Positions 20,401 through 29,900 of a stretch of 43,309 nucleotides of DNA are shown here, one piece after another. The notes beneath the pieces were generated by a model. The model saw nothing but the letters and a program-made list of their open reading frames with translations, was not told the DNA's origin and ran no database searches. Within the stretch, counting starts at the first letter, position 1; each line of letters starts with the position of its first letter. The position numbers were made by a program, and so were the translations under genes. Origin of the DNA: Candidatus Heimdallarchaeota archaeon (GTDB lineage Archaea > Asgardarchaeota > Heimdallarchaeia > Heimdallarchaeales > Kariarchaeaceae); contig WAMJ01000165.1 of assembly GCA_015522385.1 (NCBI GenBank), positions 1 through 43,309 on the forward strand. The letters are read 5' to 3'.

Positions 20401-20590
20401 CCACTCCTACATCATTTCCCCCACTATCTGAGATCGAGACAGAAATGGGTACTTCCACACCTCGTTCTACTTTGGTGGATAATGACAGAGTGGTATTTGT
20501 AGGCAATGCATTTCCAAATGTGGCTGCATTAACAATGCCAAGCATCCCTAAGGAGATAATTATCAGAATCATGAGTTTAACTAATCTCAT
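14480..20590 (-). CDS. Giant Ig-like surface protein 1 (2036 residues)
   Basis: The ATG start at 20590 gives a signal peptide (MRLVKLMILIIISLGMLGIVNA). The body is a chain of roughly 18-20 beta-sandwich modules of about 90-100 residues, each with the pattern of a spacer, a 'D..G.P..G..V' loop, a 'T...G' turn and a 'G.Y.L.I.Y.G' end strand. This is the plan of bacterial Ig-like (Big/invasin type) or carboxypeptidase-regulatory-like domains. A weak C-terminal membrane segment (PVMEIVILTAIGSLSVL) is followed by a basic cytoplasmic tail ending FGRFNK. There is no PGF-CTERM motif. I saw no cysteine in the whole protein, and N-glycosylation sequons are very common. It is collinear in several segments with the upstream giant, so the two are tandem paralogues. 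Likely an adhesin, stalk or surface-layer protein. Confidence 0.85.
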   Translation of the reverse strand: MRLVKLMILIIISLGMLGIVNAATFGNALPTNTTLSLSTKVERGVEVPISVSISDSGGNDVGVGDVSLHFLNVTNTLGSSEYTQSTTSVDLPRIRFSVPRDTTTDGFRIPMIGITDPTVDTTWKLYRTDLSGNSEIYAQGDLFRYDMESQISASQSIFILPSSYQGDGYTNPSTIDLSPLYIYDLVLDEGVTSKMYFTFPTTVVGSVEVYDDNSGAKTYISIDLMNEQVSTYAVSGAGISTSWTPTSSGNIWVLAYYTPPFIYGPSSDMVQVQVDDPATERLVTWNVTAAESLPFELVGLLTDPNSSIPGINVRFYLSIKNSWWALGENTTGADGRAIFSTLGLDTGTYDFYIEAHVNGKRLSANGKITVTPPQLILGGSDASMVYLDESASVTGTVVVNGTTNPVSSAVVELRRNGSLLQSTLTDVAGTFTFSQGESLMPGTYTDYYEIRVQKINYSSYSEFISLDVQKSSIDLQILVNSRTVAAIKFNEQPFTISGSAKINGMNARVDNVILQKSTGGGWSNISSMNILGTFSLNWNETVRDDYQYRLFFPGNATHLSATSPQVYLYMAVGDAVISRQGIDPLLGDLGTAADPIMVEYDKGEDIGVFIRDVNGIPISGATVVFYIPVNYTTSVITTQVNRTSGADGWVSLAFFPDRQLYQPANIGLLDILVEAYHQDYLINATVLVWRVAPTNIHITSILPSPRYNDVGSVVLTVVTDAGNPVEEGTSFNIEIGGETMVLSTNSSGLIEFSYTFLTVGNISLNVTHSSGYPYNNTSRIYSITVRKGLVSLSSTDITANAGETVTSTAVVRDSQGLLLSGLLLELRDAGGSVNSTTSVSGISQLSFNALYQIGDHDLTWTFAGNQYYESNSVSIVLSIAKILTSINVSGNSTVTYGVPNNLALILVDAWGSPIVGETLEISYGSYSWSVQTSSTTNLALPMNLSVGIHELRITYVGTVSYLSAESVSNITVKANTLTLQWVQNVESVSYYNESYSFSFYVLDNSGRAFSNRSVDVTIGSTVYTYITDSSGLIQFNEVIALNTGSYQVIIHAVYSGYDFPEQIINITHQKRILDVQSDLPTSSSLSVNQTLEMWIRVLNGNEGVEDVQVEVTFGTQKIVLFTNSTGYAKFSINFDQLIDAYGPLGAGDSFQLSVRFSHPSYEIPSSTYIFGVVPQDLLVSVEAGLRYNTPSNVTVRVTDDRGEPLSSLYLKVEDGSGFSLLLLTDGMGTIKFSYTPVGNDVRFTLLVLNADVRLNTSEFSFTVGKGLPIVEVSQGNIAEQSTIEVRVMTGSNPLDTPVELYAWISDQWQFLEVVNTTDGSALFTVVPYSQYRIVIPDTNLIQGSQNIFIPKFKYVTFSSPNVTAGVGQNVTVVVSGNSTIVGTIEVFTSVNGTRVSLGDVRLDEVGVLYTSTLQAGVYNVSLHYNGGPWLLRSNSSFLLNITQLSLLIEHNIEDLALNNSNSFDIRVSSGGVGVSGVSVILEVYDNGWQIIDSQISNSEGIVSFQIYVSVTGNLTLRIRTMQMSEYMASELILEVNVTVDTYMIIEGINQGTYSDGGNVTVLLLTTDGTPLDGEEIFVVLNSPNNSSVLGSAVTAVDGKAILLFPVDLKPNNYSIYIVYKGSAEYSSSQRMIDYTVSPEQLVIQIESDIDYGNGMNRTILVRMTDNDNNPLSGLINWVVLDAENQPVISGSVSVTDGYGRIVLTDLYGEYSLTIIPHSNSFYTAMNTQSVNVGWPLVSTISTPDVTVSYPDYASIVIGVNGTDNNPVENAVVRIYVLNGTEIVMELDGKTNSTGVLSTQLETSILVPGNYSILIYASNDPTSSPVEYRVALTVEKGVLNIDMDFQDFVYSEAQPPVIYGIPENSTLIFQIVQDHRIIYSGDDPSVLLDSLDAGNYSMVVEVKNQNYYSLILSKEFTVSPKRINFNVSYSLDEGYLNLLIEAPVEGVSYQITITQDGVTSSFFTSNSTLSLLITSDVELLVEATGNYAGVTTLTVPYSSSSPSIPVMEIVILTAIGSLSVLEQKRKIMSTLFGRFNK

Positions 20591-20610
20591 CTGAAAATAT
20601 AAAGAAGGAA

Positions 20611-20620
20611 ATTATATAAG
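20611..20620 (-). promoter_or_regulatory. TATA box for giant surface protein 1
   Basis: CTTATATAAT on the minus strand, centred 25 bases upstream of ATG 20590. It predicts a leaderless transcript separate from the upstream giant gene, although only 52 bases divide the genes. Confidence 0.6.
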
Positions 20621-20642
20621 TGGAAAACAAGAGATGAAAAAA

Positions 20643-23600
20643 TTACTTTGTCAAATTAGGTACCTTTTCTGCGAGATATCTCCTGATGTTTGCAAAGTTA
20701 GCAAAGACGAATCCTACGCCCATGATAGTCAACACAGCAGTTATCTCCCCAATGGGTACTCCATCCAGATTGGGTTGTTCACCCACCACGGGTGGTGATA
20801 TTGTAGAGTATTGAGTACTTCCGTTAAACTCACCGCCAACCTCCACAATCAGAGTGTAATTTCCCTGAAAACCTAGCTGGAAGACGCTGCTGTTCTTCAC
20901 AAACGTGTAGGCGACACCATTCTGGAGGACAGTTATGCTGTAGTTTCCCCTGTAGTCAATCCGGGCATTGTTACGGGCGTCAAAAACAGATATCGTGACC
21001 GTCTGATTCGTGGATATGTCTAGATTGATGATCACGGGGATTGGCATTACCTCAAACTCCAGAATCTGTAGGCTACTGTTGAAGAATGGATCGACCCTCC
21101 AGAACATCAGAGTATAGTTACCGATAGAGTAGTCCAGTCCTGAGATGATCCTCTCCAAGTTACCTTCAGAAAGATTTGACGCATTGTACAGCAGGAGATC
21201 ATCCCTATAGAGAGCGTATGAGTAATTCCCATTCTGCAACTCCGATTCGATCTCAAGACGTGGTTGCTCGTCAATGTAGGTGTCCTCAATTGTACCAGCC
21301 AGAGGTGAGGTGAGAAAGTTAACTTTGAGGTAGACCGTTATCTCCGTCTGCTCTGCAAGGTATTCAATATCATCGGTTCTTAGGGTCAACCTGTACAGGA
21401 GATCACTCGGCACGTACATTTCCGGATCAAGGTTCAACAAGAACATACCCTCCACATCGGTAAAGTACAGATCATCACCGAAAGGAGTCTCCGCTATGAC
21501 TGCAATGCCCTCCAGCAGGAAACCTTCATCTGTGGTTAGAGTTACCTCTAATTCCTCAGTCCCATAGATGATATCTACAGTCTGCCCGTCCTCCCAGTTG
21601 AAAATAACAGACGTTTTGTCCCATCCAGCTTGTATGAGGAACTCGGCACGGAGGACGACAAACGGACTATCTACTGTGACCACAATATCCCACCTTCCCA
21701 TCTGGTTAATAATGAATAGGAACTGATCCTCACCATCTACCCTCTGTAGCTGTCCTTGATCAAATGGATTGTTCTGCCCCGTACCTTGAAGGTAAAGCTC
21801 GAAGTTGAAGTTTGTTCCCTCGTTCTCCAAAAGTAATGGATCAAGGGCTAGAGGACCAAAATCACTCTCGAAGGAGATAAGGATTTGCTGGTTCTCCTGC
21901 ATCCCGTTATCCTCAATTTCATATATCCCATCAATCACAAGCTGCACCATCTGAAAATCTATGATATGTCTTAGCTGTATCTCGGAATTCTGGTATTCAT
22001 AGTTCTCCACTACCTCTACAACAATGATAAGATCGTCATCGAAATTTAGGGGGTTGACGTCTGGGAAGAGATTCTCGAAGATCACAAGACCATTCACGTC
22101 GGTTAATCCTAAGGCAAACTGATCTTCCAGCACACCACCAGTCTCGATGATGAGTAGCACCGATATCTGTAATCCACTGACGTATGTACCGGTGTAAGGA
22201 TTGAAGGCCTGAACTTTGATGGTAATTCCTACGCTCCAGATGAATTCAAGTTCGTCAAAGTTCAGTATTGTCAGTTCAACTGGATTCCGGATGTACATCA
22301 GCCTGACCTGTTTGTACGGCACATAGTATTCTCCGATACTTGCTGCGATTCTCACATCCACTGAACCGATCTCCCAGTCCTCTGGAATAAATATCGCCTC
22401 GGCAAACTCACCATTTGCATTTGAGTACCCGTTGGCCAGTTGATACTCATCATTTCCGATCAGAGCAGTGATCACCACATAAGCTGCAAGGGGCTGGCCG
22501 TCATTGTCGTATATCCTGAGGTTGACGACCTCTTCTTGACCGAGAACAGTAAATATTTCCCCGTCTTCCACAACAATTTCTTCTCTCTGAACTACAAGTC
22601 TTGCATTGAATGTACTGTCTTGTATCCATCCTTGAGCATCAATCTGATAGACAACGGAATAGTTACCAACAGGAAGATTCAGGAAAACCTGCTCAAACTC
22701 TCCAGCATTGAATAGAACAGGAACAACCTCACCATCTACAATCATCGTGAAGTAGAAGGGTAATGCAGGAGCGTCATAGACTTCGATGTTAGGTGTGAAG
22801 TAGTCTCCGTACTCGACGTAGGTGTCAAAGACCTCTAGATCAATCTGGTACATCCGGGCTTCTAGATCCACGGTCGTGCCCTTGAAACTGTCTGACCCTT
22901 CCATGACTACTCTGTAATACCTGATCAATGTGGTTTGTCCTGTATCAAAAGTAAGGATTGAGCTGTTTGATAGCGATGACCCCATTAGTATCCAATTGAT
23001 GCCATCGTCACTGTAATAGATCGTGAGGAGGGAATCAATATCCTGTAATGACATCGTCCTGAGTCTGAGTTCGATACCGGGATTACCTTCGAGGTTGACA
23101 TAGGACGAAACTATTTCGGATTCAGCCTTTAGAAACGTGAAGGGCATGACACGTTGTAGGCTTATGAAGTTCCCCGAGTTGTCGTAGATACTGAGGGTAA
23201 AGATCTCCTGACCGTCATAGACCATGAAGTTAAGGTAGACCCAACCATCTGCTCCGACGATTCCTTCACCGAGCTTATCCCTTGTGGATGACACCAGAAC
23301 GACTTTCAACCCAGGAACCACCTCACCCTCATCATCTGTCACACGGAATCCAAATTGATTGTATTGGTAGTACGTGGCATTGACTGAGGAGTAGGTGACC
23401 TCCAGAGCCTCCGGTTCAACGCTGACCTTTACTGCCACCAGTTCGGTGTCCTTGTACAAAGGATGGACGACGTTAAACCTAAGGGTTAGTGCCTGTCCAG
23501 CCTGAATTTCTATTGTGGAAATGTCCAACGTCAACTGAAGCAGACCATATTCGTTGGTTGACCCTTCGGTTAGGTAGATCCATGTGTCCTGTCCTGTGAT

Positions 23601-26600
23601 TCTTAGATAGACTGTGACCATAGCATCTGGAACCAGCCTGTTCAGCTCGTCAGTGACCGTCACGTTGATGTCCACGGAGTCGGTGTAATTAACTGAGTAG
23701 GGGGAGTCAGAGACTACATTCATACCGATCTTCCGAACAGAAATTGTCGTCGATACTGATAATGGGTCATACCCTTTGGGTACTTCCACGGAGACTGTCA
23801 GGGGTTGATCTACGAGCTCCTCAAGGATGGTCTTGTTGAAGGTGAAGATTCCTTGCGAATCCGTTATGGAGCTCCATGTTAATGAACCGTACTCCACCGT
23901 TACGTTGAGATGAGCCATGATTACTCCGTTTGCAGTCAACCTGAAGCTAAACGTCAGACTGTCTCCGAATACTACATCCGAAGGCGTCTCGATCCAAGTC
24001 AGATCAATAGTAGATCCTAGAACTCTGAATAAAGTACTACTGGAGGAATTCGCAAAGACTGAGTTCCCGGAGAATTCTGCAACTATACTGTAATTGCCGG
24101 GTAGAAGATCATATGGCAATCTGTATGATATTAATCCGTTTGCATCGGTCTGCATGAACGTAGTGTAGTTCTCGATGGTGATTCTCACCTCCAGACCTTC
24201 TATAGAGTGTAGGGGCGAGTCGATAACTGGAACTACCCTGATATAGGCCGTAGAGGGAGAGTTGTACAGGTAGTCAGATATAGATATACTAATTGAAGTA
24301 CCAATGTCCCTAACCGTCACCGTAACAACTTTTGAGCTGGTGAGATAGTTTGGATCTTCATAGATAATCCATGAGAATTGGTAGTCACCGATATCTTGTA
24401 GAAACACGGAATCTGAGGTGTATGTGACCTTCCCCACCTCATCTGTCGTGCCGTTAAATAGAACAGTTGAGTTGAATGTCAGTACCACGGGGACTCCTGG
24501 ACCTGCAAATCCAAATTTATCACGGACTTCCGCGGTAATTGTGACATAGTCTCCAGAGGTCAAGGTCACTGTATCCGAGAGGATGGAGTACTCTGCCTTG
24601 GATATTTCTACAGGGATGGAGTAAGTCGTTAGATTGTAGTAGTAGTAGTGTGTATAGAGCTCAATATCCAAGCTGTACAATCCGGCTCTATCGAAACGGT
24701 GGCTGAGGAAGAAGTAGCCAAGGCTGTCCGTCTGAACATAAAGCGCAATACCATCGAGAGTTAGTCTCAGAGGCATGTCTGGTAGACTTTGTCCTTCCTT
24801 TCCTGTCACCACCCCATCGAACGTGGTTGTGAGACCGTATGAAGCGTTAGTAATCACGACATCAGGGGTGAATCCTATCTTCTCAGAAACATAGTAAAAG
24901 TACCTATATGTGGCAGTGAAGTTCTCGTTGATACTGCTGACCTTGAGAATGCCGAGACTGTCTTCGACATGTCTCATCTGAACTGTCCACCAGAGATCAG
25001 CGATGCCGTCACCATTTGTTTTTGAGTAGTTCAGTACCTCCCAAGTGTCTGCTACGTATACCTCGAATTTCAAGAGAGAGTTTCCTATCCCCTCACCTTT
25101 CGAGTTGAGCAGGAGAAACTCGAGGTTTGTGACCGTCGTGACATTCAGCACAATCCATTCTGACGATGGTGCCAGATCTCCAGTTGGAACAGATTTTCCA
25201 TTGCGGACAATACCGTCTCTGGTTATGGTCACGTTGTCGGGTATGACGTCAAGGTAGACATCGAATATCTCTGTTGTAAAGTCCTGCTTGGTAACGGTCA
25301 GGCGGAATGTGTGCCTCCCGATTGGTAATGAGTACCCATCATATTGAGGGAAGAAGTACGAGTTGTTGAATGAGAAGCTGAACGTTGAACTCGAGTTAAT
25401 TCTCCCCACAATCTCTGTGGAAGTTCCGACATACTCAAGCAGTACATCTGCGTTGATCTGCCTGCCAGTGGGGTTTTTGACCTGCCCACTTATCGTCAAG
25501 ATTCTTTCCTGGCTTGTAAAACTTGTAAATTGGGGAGTCACAATCTCAATCTCCCCCTCGGTGATTACTAAGTCTACAGCAAGAGGGGTTATAAGGTAGG
25601 TATCATCCATTCCACGGATGGTGTAATATCCTGAGTATAGACCTATAGTGACATTCTCTTGGAACTGTGCCATAAAATATCCGGAGCTATTTGTGAGGGC
25701 CAAGAGCGAATCTCTCTCCGAGGATATATTGAGAAGGTAATTCCCGACAGCCTTAGAGTTCTGATCCATGAGATATCCAGAAATGGTCACATATGTTGTG
25801 ACATCCGTGGGACCAGATCCGAAGCTCCCTATTGCGGACACAGCAACTAGATTCCCAATTGGCTGAAGAACCGTCAGGAGGGCTATATCAGACACTAACT
25901 CGTCATTGAAGTAGGTTGACGTCCGGATAGGGTAGGTGCCTGGCTGAATGTTGAGCTCGTATGCAAGCTCTGCAATTCCCGATGCGTTGGTGAGTTCAGA
26001 ACCAAGATACACCCACACTCCTGAGATCTTCACCTCGAATCTGATTGACTGGAGATAGACTGGGGAACCTAAGAATCCTACACTTGCGGAAATGTTCTGT
26101 AGGTCAAGGCTATATCCCGTTACACTTTGGGTGGACAGCTCAAGGTTGCTCTGATCACTGACGGTTATCTCCTGTATGTCAATAGATGGAAGGAAGAACT
26201 GGTCAACGGGATCAGAGTAGTACCTGATTATCTTGTGAGTCCCAGAAACATTTAGATTAATAGAGGTCTGATCCGTTGTCGTATCCACAGAGGATTTCTG
26301 ATGACTCCGGGTGATGAGCACATCTAGATTAATCTCCACGCCATCGACTGTTGAGGAGCTTCTCTGTGCCCTCACATACTCGACAATAATACTCTGTGGT
26401 CTATCAAATACAATTGAGTATGTCGTATTTGCAGTAAGCCGTACACTACCGAAAAAGTCAGTTTGGTGGGAATTGAAAAGGAGGTAGATGGCAGAATCCT
26501 GAGAGACCATATCCATCAGTTCAGATGCGAATATAACTCCAGAGACCACCGTCACACCCCCACTTGACAGCTCCCAAGACATTGAGCTCATGTAGTCCGA

Positions 26601-26939
26601 AATGTTTGCTACAGGTATTCTAATTCCGTCGATATCCATGGAGTTAGGGGAGAAGAACTGCACCGATGAACTATTACTCTTGTACGTGGAATTGGTCCCC
26701 TGTCCGAGAGATACAGGAGTCATATCAAGAGTATCGAGTTGCCCAGAAGAGACTCTGTTCATCAGCGCATCATAGATGTCCGTCTGTAGCGCTAAGGTAT
26801 CCCCCACTACACCTGTAGAGGCTATATCAGAGGCACCAACGGAGGTGTCTATTAGCCCAGTACTCTGCCCAAATACAGAGAGAAGTGGTTGTGCCATTAC
26901 GGCAATTAATATGATTATGATTATCTTGGATAGTCGCAT
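20643..26939 (-). CDS. Giant Ig-like surface protein 2 (about 2098 residues)
   Basis: The open frame reaches to 27116, but ATG 26939 begins a clear signal peptide (MRLSKIIIIILIAVMAQPLLSVFG). The extra 59 residues would overlap the neighbouring gene and contain the only cysteines. The body is a long chain of Ig-like beta-sandwich modules, partly alignable with the downstream giant: both have a 'V.I.R.GI....GDLA' segment, a 'TL.W/DLTW' module and similar final domains. A stretch encoded at about 21240-22860 differs, being acidic, Q/E/D-rich and nearly free of N-glycosylation sequons. One C-terminal membrane helix (IGEITAVLTIMGVGFVFANF) precedes a short tail ending VPNLTK. Likely a cell-surface filament, adhesin or ligand-binding stalk held by the membrane helix. 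Confidence 0.85.
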   Translation of the reverse strand: MRLSKIIIIILIAVMAQPLLSVFGQSTGLIDTSVGASDIASTGVVGDTLALQTDIYDALMNRVSSGQLDTLDMTPVSLGQGTNSTYKSNSSSVQFFSPNSMDIDGIRIPVANISDYMSSMSWELSSGGVTVVSGVIFASELMDMVSQDSAIYLLFNSHQTDFFGSVRLTANTTYSIVFDRPQSIIVEYVRAQRSSSTVDGVEINLDVLITRSHQKSSVDTTTDQTSINLNVSGTHKIIRYYSDPVDQFFLPSIDIQEITVSDQSNLELSTQSVTGYSLDLQNISASVGFLGSPVYLQSIRFEVKISGVWVYLGSELTNASGIAELAYELNIQPGTYPIRTSTYFNDELVSDIALLTVLQPIGNLVAVSAIGSFGSGPTDVTTYVTISGYLMDQNSKAVGNYLLNISSERDSLLALTNSSGYFMAQFQENVTIGLYSGYYTIRGMDDTYLITPLAVDLVITEGEIEIVTPQFTSFTSQERILTISGQVKNPTGRQINADVLLEYVGTSTEIVGRINSSSTFSFSFNNSYFFPQYDGYSLPIGRHTFRLTVTKQDFTTEIFDVYLDVIPDNVTITRDGIVRNGKSVPTGDLAPSSEWIVLNVTTVTNLEFLLLNSKGEGIGNSLLKFEVYVADTWEVLNYSKTNGDGIADLWWTVQMRHVEDSLGILKVSSINENFTATYRYFYYVSEKIGFTPDVVITNASYGLTTTFDGVVTGKEGQSLPDMPLRLTLDGIALYVQTDSLGYFFLSHRFDRAGLYSLDIELYTHYYYYNLTTYSIPVEISKAEYSILSDTVTLTSGDYVTITAEVRDKFGFAGPGVPVVLTFNSTVLFNGTTDEVGKVTYTSDSVFLQDIGDYQFSWIIYEDPNYLTSSKVVTVTVRDIGTSISISISDYLYNSPSTAYIRVVPVIDSPLHSIEGLEVRITIENYTTFMQTDANGLISYRLPYDLLPGNYSIVAEFSGNSVFANSSSSTLFRVLGSTIDLTWIETPSDVVFGDSLTFSFRLTANGVIMAHLNVTVEYGSLTWSSITDSQGIFTFNKTILEELVDQPLTVSVEVPKGYDPLSVSTTISVRKIGMNVVSDSPYSVNYTDSVDINVTVTDELNRLVPDAMVTVYLRITGQDTWIYLTEGSTNEYGLLQLTLDISTIEIQAGQALTLRFNVVHPLYKDTELVAVKVSVEPEALEVTYSSVNATYYQYNQFGFRVTDDEGEVVPGLKVVLVSSTRDKLGEGIVGADGWVYLNFMVYDGQEIFTLSIYDNSGNFISLQRVMPFTFLKAESEIVSSYVNLEGNPGIELRLRTMSLQDIDSLLTIYYSDDGINWILMGSSLSNSSILTFDTGQTTLIRYYRVVMEGSDSFKGTTVDLEARMYQIDLEVFDTYVEYGDYFTPNIEVYDAPALPFYFTMIVDGEVVPVLFNAGEFEQVFLNLPVGNYSVVYQIDAQGWIQDSTFNARLVVQREEIVVEDGEIFTVLGQEEVVNLRIYDNDGQPLAAYVVITALIGNDEYQLANGYSNANGEFAEAIFIPEDWEIGSVDVRIAASIGEYYVPYKQVRLMYIRNPVELTILNFDELEFIWSVGITIKVQAFNPYTGTYVSGLQISVLLIIETGGVLEDQFALGLTDVNGLVIFENLFPDVNPLNFDDDLIIVVEVVENYEYQNSEIQLRHIIDFQMVQLVIDGIYEIEDNGMQENQQILISFESDFGPLALDPLLLENEGTNFNFELYLQGTGQNNPFDQGQLQRVDGEDQFLFIINQMGRWDIVVTVDSPFVVLRAEFLIQAGWDKTSVIFNWEDGQTVDIIYGTEELEVTLTTDEGFLLEGIAVIAETPFGDDLYFTDVEGMFLLNLDPEMYVPSDLLYRLTLRTDDIEYLAEQTEITVYLKVNFLTSPLAGTIEDTYIDEQPRLEIESELQNGNYSYALYRDDLLLYNASNLSEGNLERIISGLDYSIGNYTLMFWRVDPFFNSSLQILEFEVMPIPVIINLDISTNQTVTISVFDARNNARIDYRGNYSITVLQNGVAYTFVKNSSVFQLGFQGNYTLIVEVGGEFNGSTQYSTISPPVVGEQPNLDGVPIGEITAVLTIMGVGFVFANFANIRRYLAEKVPNLTK

Positions 26940-26960
26940 CTCAAAACAGAGTATGTGATT

Positions 26961-26969
26961 TTTATTTAA
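26961..26969 (-). promoter_or_regulatory. TATA box for giant surface protein 2
   Basis: TTAAATAAA on the minus strand, centred 26 bases from ATG 26939, in the 52-base gap after the upstream gene. It supports the revised start. Confidence 0.55.
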
Positions 26970-26991
26970 GCAATGTAATGACGTAGTGTAA

Positions 26992-29900
26992 TTACAGAAG
27001 GTTCTTCTCAAGTTCTTGTACGAACTTGTGGTTGTATCTGAACTTCTTGAGGAAGTTTTGGATTTTCTCACCAAGCGTCCTGATAACGAGTTGTTTCTTG
27101 TGACCCAGATCGGCATCTTCCCACATCCTGATATTCAGCGGAAGTTCATTTGTCAAATCAGTCGTACTAATGTGAACTCCATCTGCTCCTGAGGCATAGG
27201 ATATGGCGAGAACAATCTCTTCAAAGGTCTTACCCGAGGGTCTTCCGATAAGGTATCGGATGAAAAAGGAGTCCAACGCTTCAGTCAAGACATCGATTGG
27301 ATGGAGGTTTAGGTTTTCCGAGAAAAACTTACCCAAGGAGGTGATCAGATCGTCATCAATGAGAAGATCCACCTCGTCTATTTCCTTAGAATCAACAGAA
27401 GTACCCACGTCTGGAGAAAGTTCTGCGATGTGAGGGGTTTTGAAATACGAAAGAATATGTTCTACATCTTGAAGTTGGATATGGTCTTTACTCTCAAGTA
27501 CCTTGATGCTTTCTGAGAATGAAATCTCTGACACGATGAACACCTCTGTTTCTATCTTACTCCATCGGAGGATTCCAGATGGGTGTGCATTCTGCAGAGA
27601 GCCAGGAAAAACTACTTCATTTGGCCGCAGATTCGACATCAATTTGCTCCTAGTACTCCGAACAGAAGGTAACGGAATTCCAGATCTTATAGGCTTCGGA
27701 TTATATTTACTGGAAGATCCAGATTCTGGAACAGGAAGTTGAGTAATCTTCTCGTTCTCAAGCATTGGTGCTGCAAACTCGGTTACTATTTCCCCCTTTT
27801 CAGTTCCTAATTGTTGGTCATCAATTTCTGTTGATGTGATTCTACCTGCAAGGTGAGGTATCTCCTCCTCCTCGACAAGTTCAAACGATCCTGAATTAGA
27901 GATTTCCGCATGCAGAACCGTGTCGTCCGTCTGACTTGTCTCTGCTTCATAGAGCACAAGATCTGGATTTTCAGTAAGTTCCTCTGTCAAGCTCTCTCCG
28001 TCACTCTCATCGGTGTCGGCTAACACTTCCCTTTCCATATCCTCGGTCAAGATGAATTCCTCTTCCAGCGAAGTCTCATCCCCTGTTATTTCTATAGAAT
28101 CATGATCATATTCTCGATTTTTTTCCTCCAGAACTGTTACCAGTTCCTCTTCGTCATCCAGAGTGGGGACGGAATCAACGTCAACCTCAACAATTTCGTC
28201 ATTCGATACTATCTGCTCTTCAGGGACAATGAGCTCAAAGGTATCATCTTCGGGAGAAAACCCTTCGAGTTCGTCATTCTTTGCCTCCTCCAACTGTGTA
28301 AGAAGATCTTCAGAGTGGTCCTCCATACTGTCCCTGACATCACTTTGGATCTCCTCACTGATATCGTCCACGAAGGATTGGACCTCGTTTGAAATTGTTA
28401 GCAGAGTGAGATCCCTGTCATTCATTCTTCGAATGTTGTGTACTGCTGCGACGAAGGCAACGCACTTCACCGAGAATATATTCCGCAGTCTTAGTTTCTC
28501 TACAAAATGGTGCAAATTCTTTATCCACTGATCGATCTCCTCTATTGATCCGAGCTTGCTCACATTCTTCTTGATGAACTTGAGATCTATCAGGGGAGGA
28601 GATCGAGATTTCGTGATGTATTTTGCATAGTCCGAAGAGATCTCCATCATTCTTGCTCTGTAGTTGTTAAGCAGCTGTGTACTTACCGAAGACACGCTGT
28701 AGCTGTCTCCACGTTTGAGCAGTCTTTCCTCAGAAACGAGCTGATTGACCAGTTCTTCGAGATTGGGGACATATCTTCCTACATTGACAAATATCTCATG
28801 ATATGACGACGGGTCACCTGGAGTGATCGACTGGAGTATGATCCATTTATTTACTTCATCGATTACCATCTGTCTCAATTCCGTATTAGCCAATGACTGT
28901 ATCCCCGAGGATTCAAATTCCAATTGCTCTACTTCCTGTTCAAAGATATCATCAATGGATTGAACCGTAGACAGAGTGAATATGGGCTGGTTAAAATCAA
29001 CCGCAGAGCTCACAACTGTTGAATCCAATTGAATTATAGCATGGGAAGAATCCCGTTCAAGATCTATGTTCTCTGATGCGAGATCGAGGTGCAAGAGAAG
29101 ATCATAAGGTGTGTTACCCTTGGGGAGTTTTCCATAGTGAGCGACTATTGAGTCCTCGTGGTAATAATCGAAATAACTGTATGGTGAGAGCTTCTCATTT
29201 ATGAAATCCATGTGCGGAATAACCAGTTCTCCATTTAGATATCCTGCATCCTTGATCAGCATAAGGAAGGTCGAGAGGAGTGCAACATCTTGGTTCTGAA
29301 GTTTCTCAGTATCAACTATCACCACACCTCCCTTTGTCAGAACATCGTGATTATCACTGGAGAAGATTGGATTCGTCAAGATAGGGAGAAATATATCGAA
29401 GAATTCATTGAACTGGTCAAGAGCCATCTGGGTCCTTATCTCCACACTCTGAATAATATCAGAGAAGGTGTTAAAGGTTAGATCGAATTCTCCGTTCTTG
29501 ATCGCAGACTTGATCGATGAGAGGAAACTAATAATATTACTGGGGGATATCAACCTGTTGAGAACTCGTGCCCAGATAGTGAAGAGTCTAAGACCGAGAT
29601 TGAGATCCTTAAGCACTATGGGGAGGATATTGAACGAAACGCCAGAAACTACCACCAAACTCTTCTTGAATGACTCATCTTCCATCAGACCCTGAAGGTG
29701 GATCGGAGACTTGACCAAAGCAATGGTATTGGAGTGGATGAAATCCGTTTTGACGAGGTATCCGAGGATTCTGTCCAACTCCCCCACTAATTGAATTCTG
29801 CATGCAGGTTCTGTGAACAGATCCATCCCATGTTGATTCTGCCCCAGATGGATCGCCCCTTTTGAGAAATCACCGGGTATGAGATCCCTTCTCTTCTTTC

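Noticed and set aside
26940..27116. N-terminal extension of giant surface protein 2
   Set aside because: It overlaps the neighbouring coding region, contains the only cysteines and precedes a complete signal peptide at 26939 with a correctly spaced TATA box.
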